From contig NW_017567006.1 of NCBI RefSeq assembly GCF_001661265.1, positions 310,001-374,000 of the forward strand: DNA of 64,000 nt. The letters run 5' to 3'. This stretch comes from Saitoella complicata NRRL Y-17804. Its lineage: Eukaryota > Ascomycota > Saitoellomycetes > Saitoellales > Saitoellaceae. The notes beneath the pieces were generated by a model that saw only the letters and a program-made list of their open reading frames with translations, had not been told where the DNA came from and ran no database searches. This document shows positions 62,286 through 64,000 of this stretch, piece after piece (within the stretch, counting starts at the first letter, position 1; every line of letters starts with the position of its first letter). A program made the position numbers and the translations under genes.

Positions 62286-64000
62286 TTTGAGTTTTGCTTT
62301 GCTTTAGTTTGTGTGTGTGTGTGTGTTTCGTAGTTTGGTAAGGAGGGAGAGTTTGAAAACGAGCAAACCCGTCAAATCCGGTGTAGACCGTGGGATCGCA
62401 CTCACCCCGTCGAAACGGCGTCGTTTGAGGTCGATATTTGCTCGACACCTCTGATAGCCATATGACCTGTTGTCGAAATTCCAGAAGTTTGACACGATTT
62501 CTTCGCCGTCTTTCCCTTATATAATTCGTGTATATAGAGACGGTGAAAAATTATTCATCGCAGGAAAGGCCGGGGGCAGGGACGAGGTAGGGAAAATGGA
62601 TATAGGTAAAGCACGCGTTGGGAGGTATTGAGGTTCCGTGAAATGTATTCTCCGGTCGCGATTTGCCTTTACGCCGTTCGTCAGTACCCCTAGACATCCT
62701 GCGAATGATTTTGGTCAAATCCTCGGTTACTCGTGTATACCCCATCCACAATAACTGTGGAGATGCCCAGATGATCATGATATATCCATTGGAGCAAGGA
62801 TTCAGCTTCTCGCCCGAGTATGGATCCGGATTTCTCGGACCGGTGGTGCCGTTACGTGGGTGGCCCTCCGACAACGTCAACGAGTGCCTTATGAACTACC
62901 AAATAAACTAGTAAAACGATATGTATATTCTCATATAAAGTAACATCGACCACTGTGAAGTATATCCGATCCGGCTTGACTCACGCCGGTGAGCCCGTGG
63001 TTGCTGTCCACCCACCGACAACTCCACTTCAATCCACCTGACTTTAATTCAAACGGTCTCATAAGATTCTTAAACAGGGAAAACACCCATCCTGTAATCA
63101 CATTCCTCTGTATTCGTGCATCCCAGTTGTTTCCGCAAACGTACGCGCGTGGGAACCATTCCCCGGCCCATCCCCCTTCACCGCATCCGGCTCACCCACC
63201 AAAATCACCAAGATCCAAATAATCACCCGAATGAATGCACTCAGTTTCGCCGCCCGTCGCATTCTCACATTATCAAAGTATCCAGACCGCCATACGCGAG
63301 ACCTCCAACACGGCCCTTAATCATCTTGCCTTAGCGCCGTGTCGGAGCCTTCGTTGCCACCGTAACCACAACAATACGACAAAACTACAGGACAATTCCG
63401 GATGTAAAACCAGTATAGACGGACTTCCTTTGGCGTATATCAATGAGTTCGTGTCTCTTGTAAGGATGCCGTGAACGTTGTCTCAGGTCCTTCATAACCG
63501 TGTCGTAGATACAACACTCCTCCGCCGTGACCTTCTGTAAGTGGTATGTCGCAGAAAACCCGAGTTGGAAATCACGACTTGACTGCCGCGATGTTGACGG
63601 GTTCAGCACATCGAGTGACCGTGCATGCATTTGCATGAGTGGAGCGCGAGGCCAAACACTACACCATGCCTATAGCACTCCATTCCGGTGATGGGCCTCA
63701 TCTATAGGCGGGTTGCGCGAAGGAGCGGTAGTCAATCAGCTGGTGCAGAGTGTGGCGACTGCGGGTACATGCAGCCGCCAACCCCGCTTCCGTTTGACGG
63801 GGCAATAGATCGGTCCAGCATCAATACTTAATGAGCTGGCTCATAGAGATCGAACGTCTGTATTGTTACTCTCGTTTGGTGATGGAACTTAGGATACTTG
63901 AAGACTTGGCATGGTGCAGTCAAGTGACTTTGACCGGCACGATGTTCTAAGCTAACCTAACTAAGGCGCAAGCAAAACACTACACCATCTTCAACCCTGT
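62286..64000. other. Gene-free end of window
   Basis: About 1.7 kb with no supported coding region. It contains a (GT)n microsatellite at about 62309-62327 and a repeated word AAACACTACACCAT at about 63653 and 63976. Short open frames on both strands have no recognisable domains. Confidence 0.4.
62309..62327 (+). repeat. (GT)n microsatellite
   Basis: A run of about nine GT units just upstream of the possible small gene ending at 62285 on the minus strand. Confidence 0.8.

Noticed and set aside
63385-63636. 83-codon minus-strand frame near the window end
   Set aside because: No recognisable motif and no splice signals; not enough for a gene call.

Overview
The window is nuclear DNA of a filamentous fungus, most likely a basidiomycete. 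The reasons are single-copy eukaryotic genes packed on both strands, many introns of about 46-59 nt with GT...CTRAY...AG signals, a Kre9/Knh1-like Ser/Thr-rich GPI protein, GH18 and GH5 cell-wall enzymes, and a giant kinase/AAA/GAF hybrid histidine kinase. The phylum is an inference; no rRNA marker is present. I rebuilt exon structures by hand from splice signals and reading phase, so exon borders are predictions.

0-26.6 kb is a dense housekeeping block: NOC4 (cut by the window edge), VPS1, a PEBP-family protein, the mitochondrial thiamine-pyrophosphate carrier, SPT2, a divergent pair of ribosomal genes (uS19/RPS15 and P2/RPP2), an Sds3-like Rpd3-complex subunit, NOP12, a GPI-anchored wall protein, an MFS sugar transporter, an enoyl-CoA hydratase and methylcrotonyl-CoA carboxylase beta placed tail to tail (a probable leucine-catabolism pair), a farnesylated Ydj1-type DnaJ and mitochondrial MSH1.

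26.6-33.9 kb is a gene-poor island of mobile-element remains. It holds a solo LTR with intact 5-bp target duplication, an 889-bp TA-flanked Tc1/mariner-type element with terminal inverted repeats and a transposase fragment, and several kilobases of diverged repeats studded with the motif CATAATCC(A/C)(T/C)GAT. It ends at a tRNA-Val(AAC) gene.

33.9-64 kb returns to dense genes: VPS53 (GARP), an unknown coiled-coil protein divergent from a Ybp/glomulin-family protein, the 2249-aa hybrid histidine kinase, two more identical tRNA-Val(AAC) genes, a GH18 chitinase, NDUFA5, a CENP-P-like kinetochore protein divergent from a small coiled-coil protein, an unknown basic protein, CDC73, eL33/RPL33 with two unusually long introns, an epoxide-hydrolase-like protein, a HAD hydrolase, a GH5 glucanase divergent from a second MFS sugar transporter, and a weak small gene. 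The last 1.7 kb shows no gene I can support.

Common themes are ribosome assembly (NOC4, NOP12, uS19, P2, eL33), chromatin and transcription (SPT2, Sds3, CDC73), endosome/Golgi traffic (VPS1, VPS53), mitochondria (TPC1, MSH1, MCC beta, NDUFA5) and wall/sugar use (Kre9-like, GH18, GH5, two MFS). The novelty candidates are splice oddities (a GT-TG intron, an 11-nt exon, a GC-AG intron, an exon consisting of the start codon alone), structured long introns in eL33, and the motif-dense repeat island.
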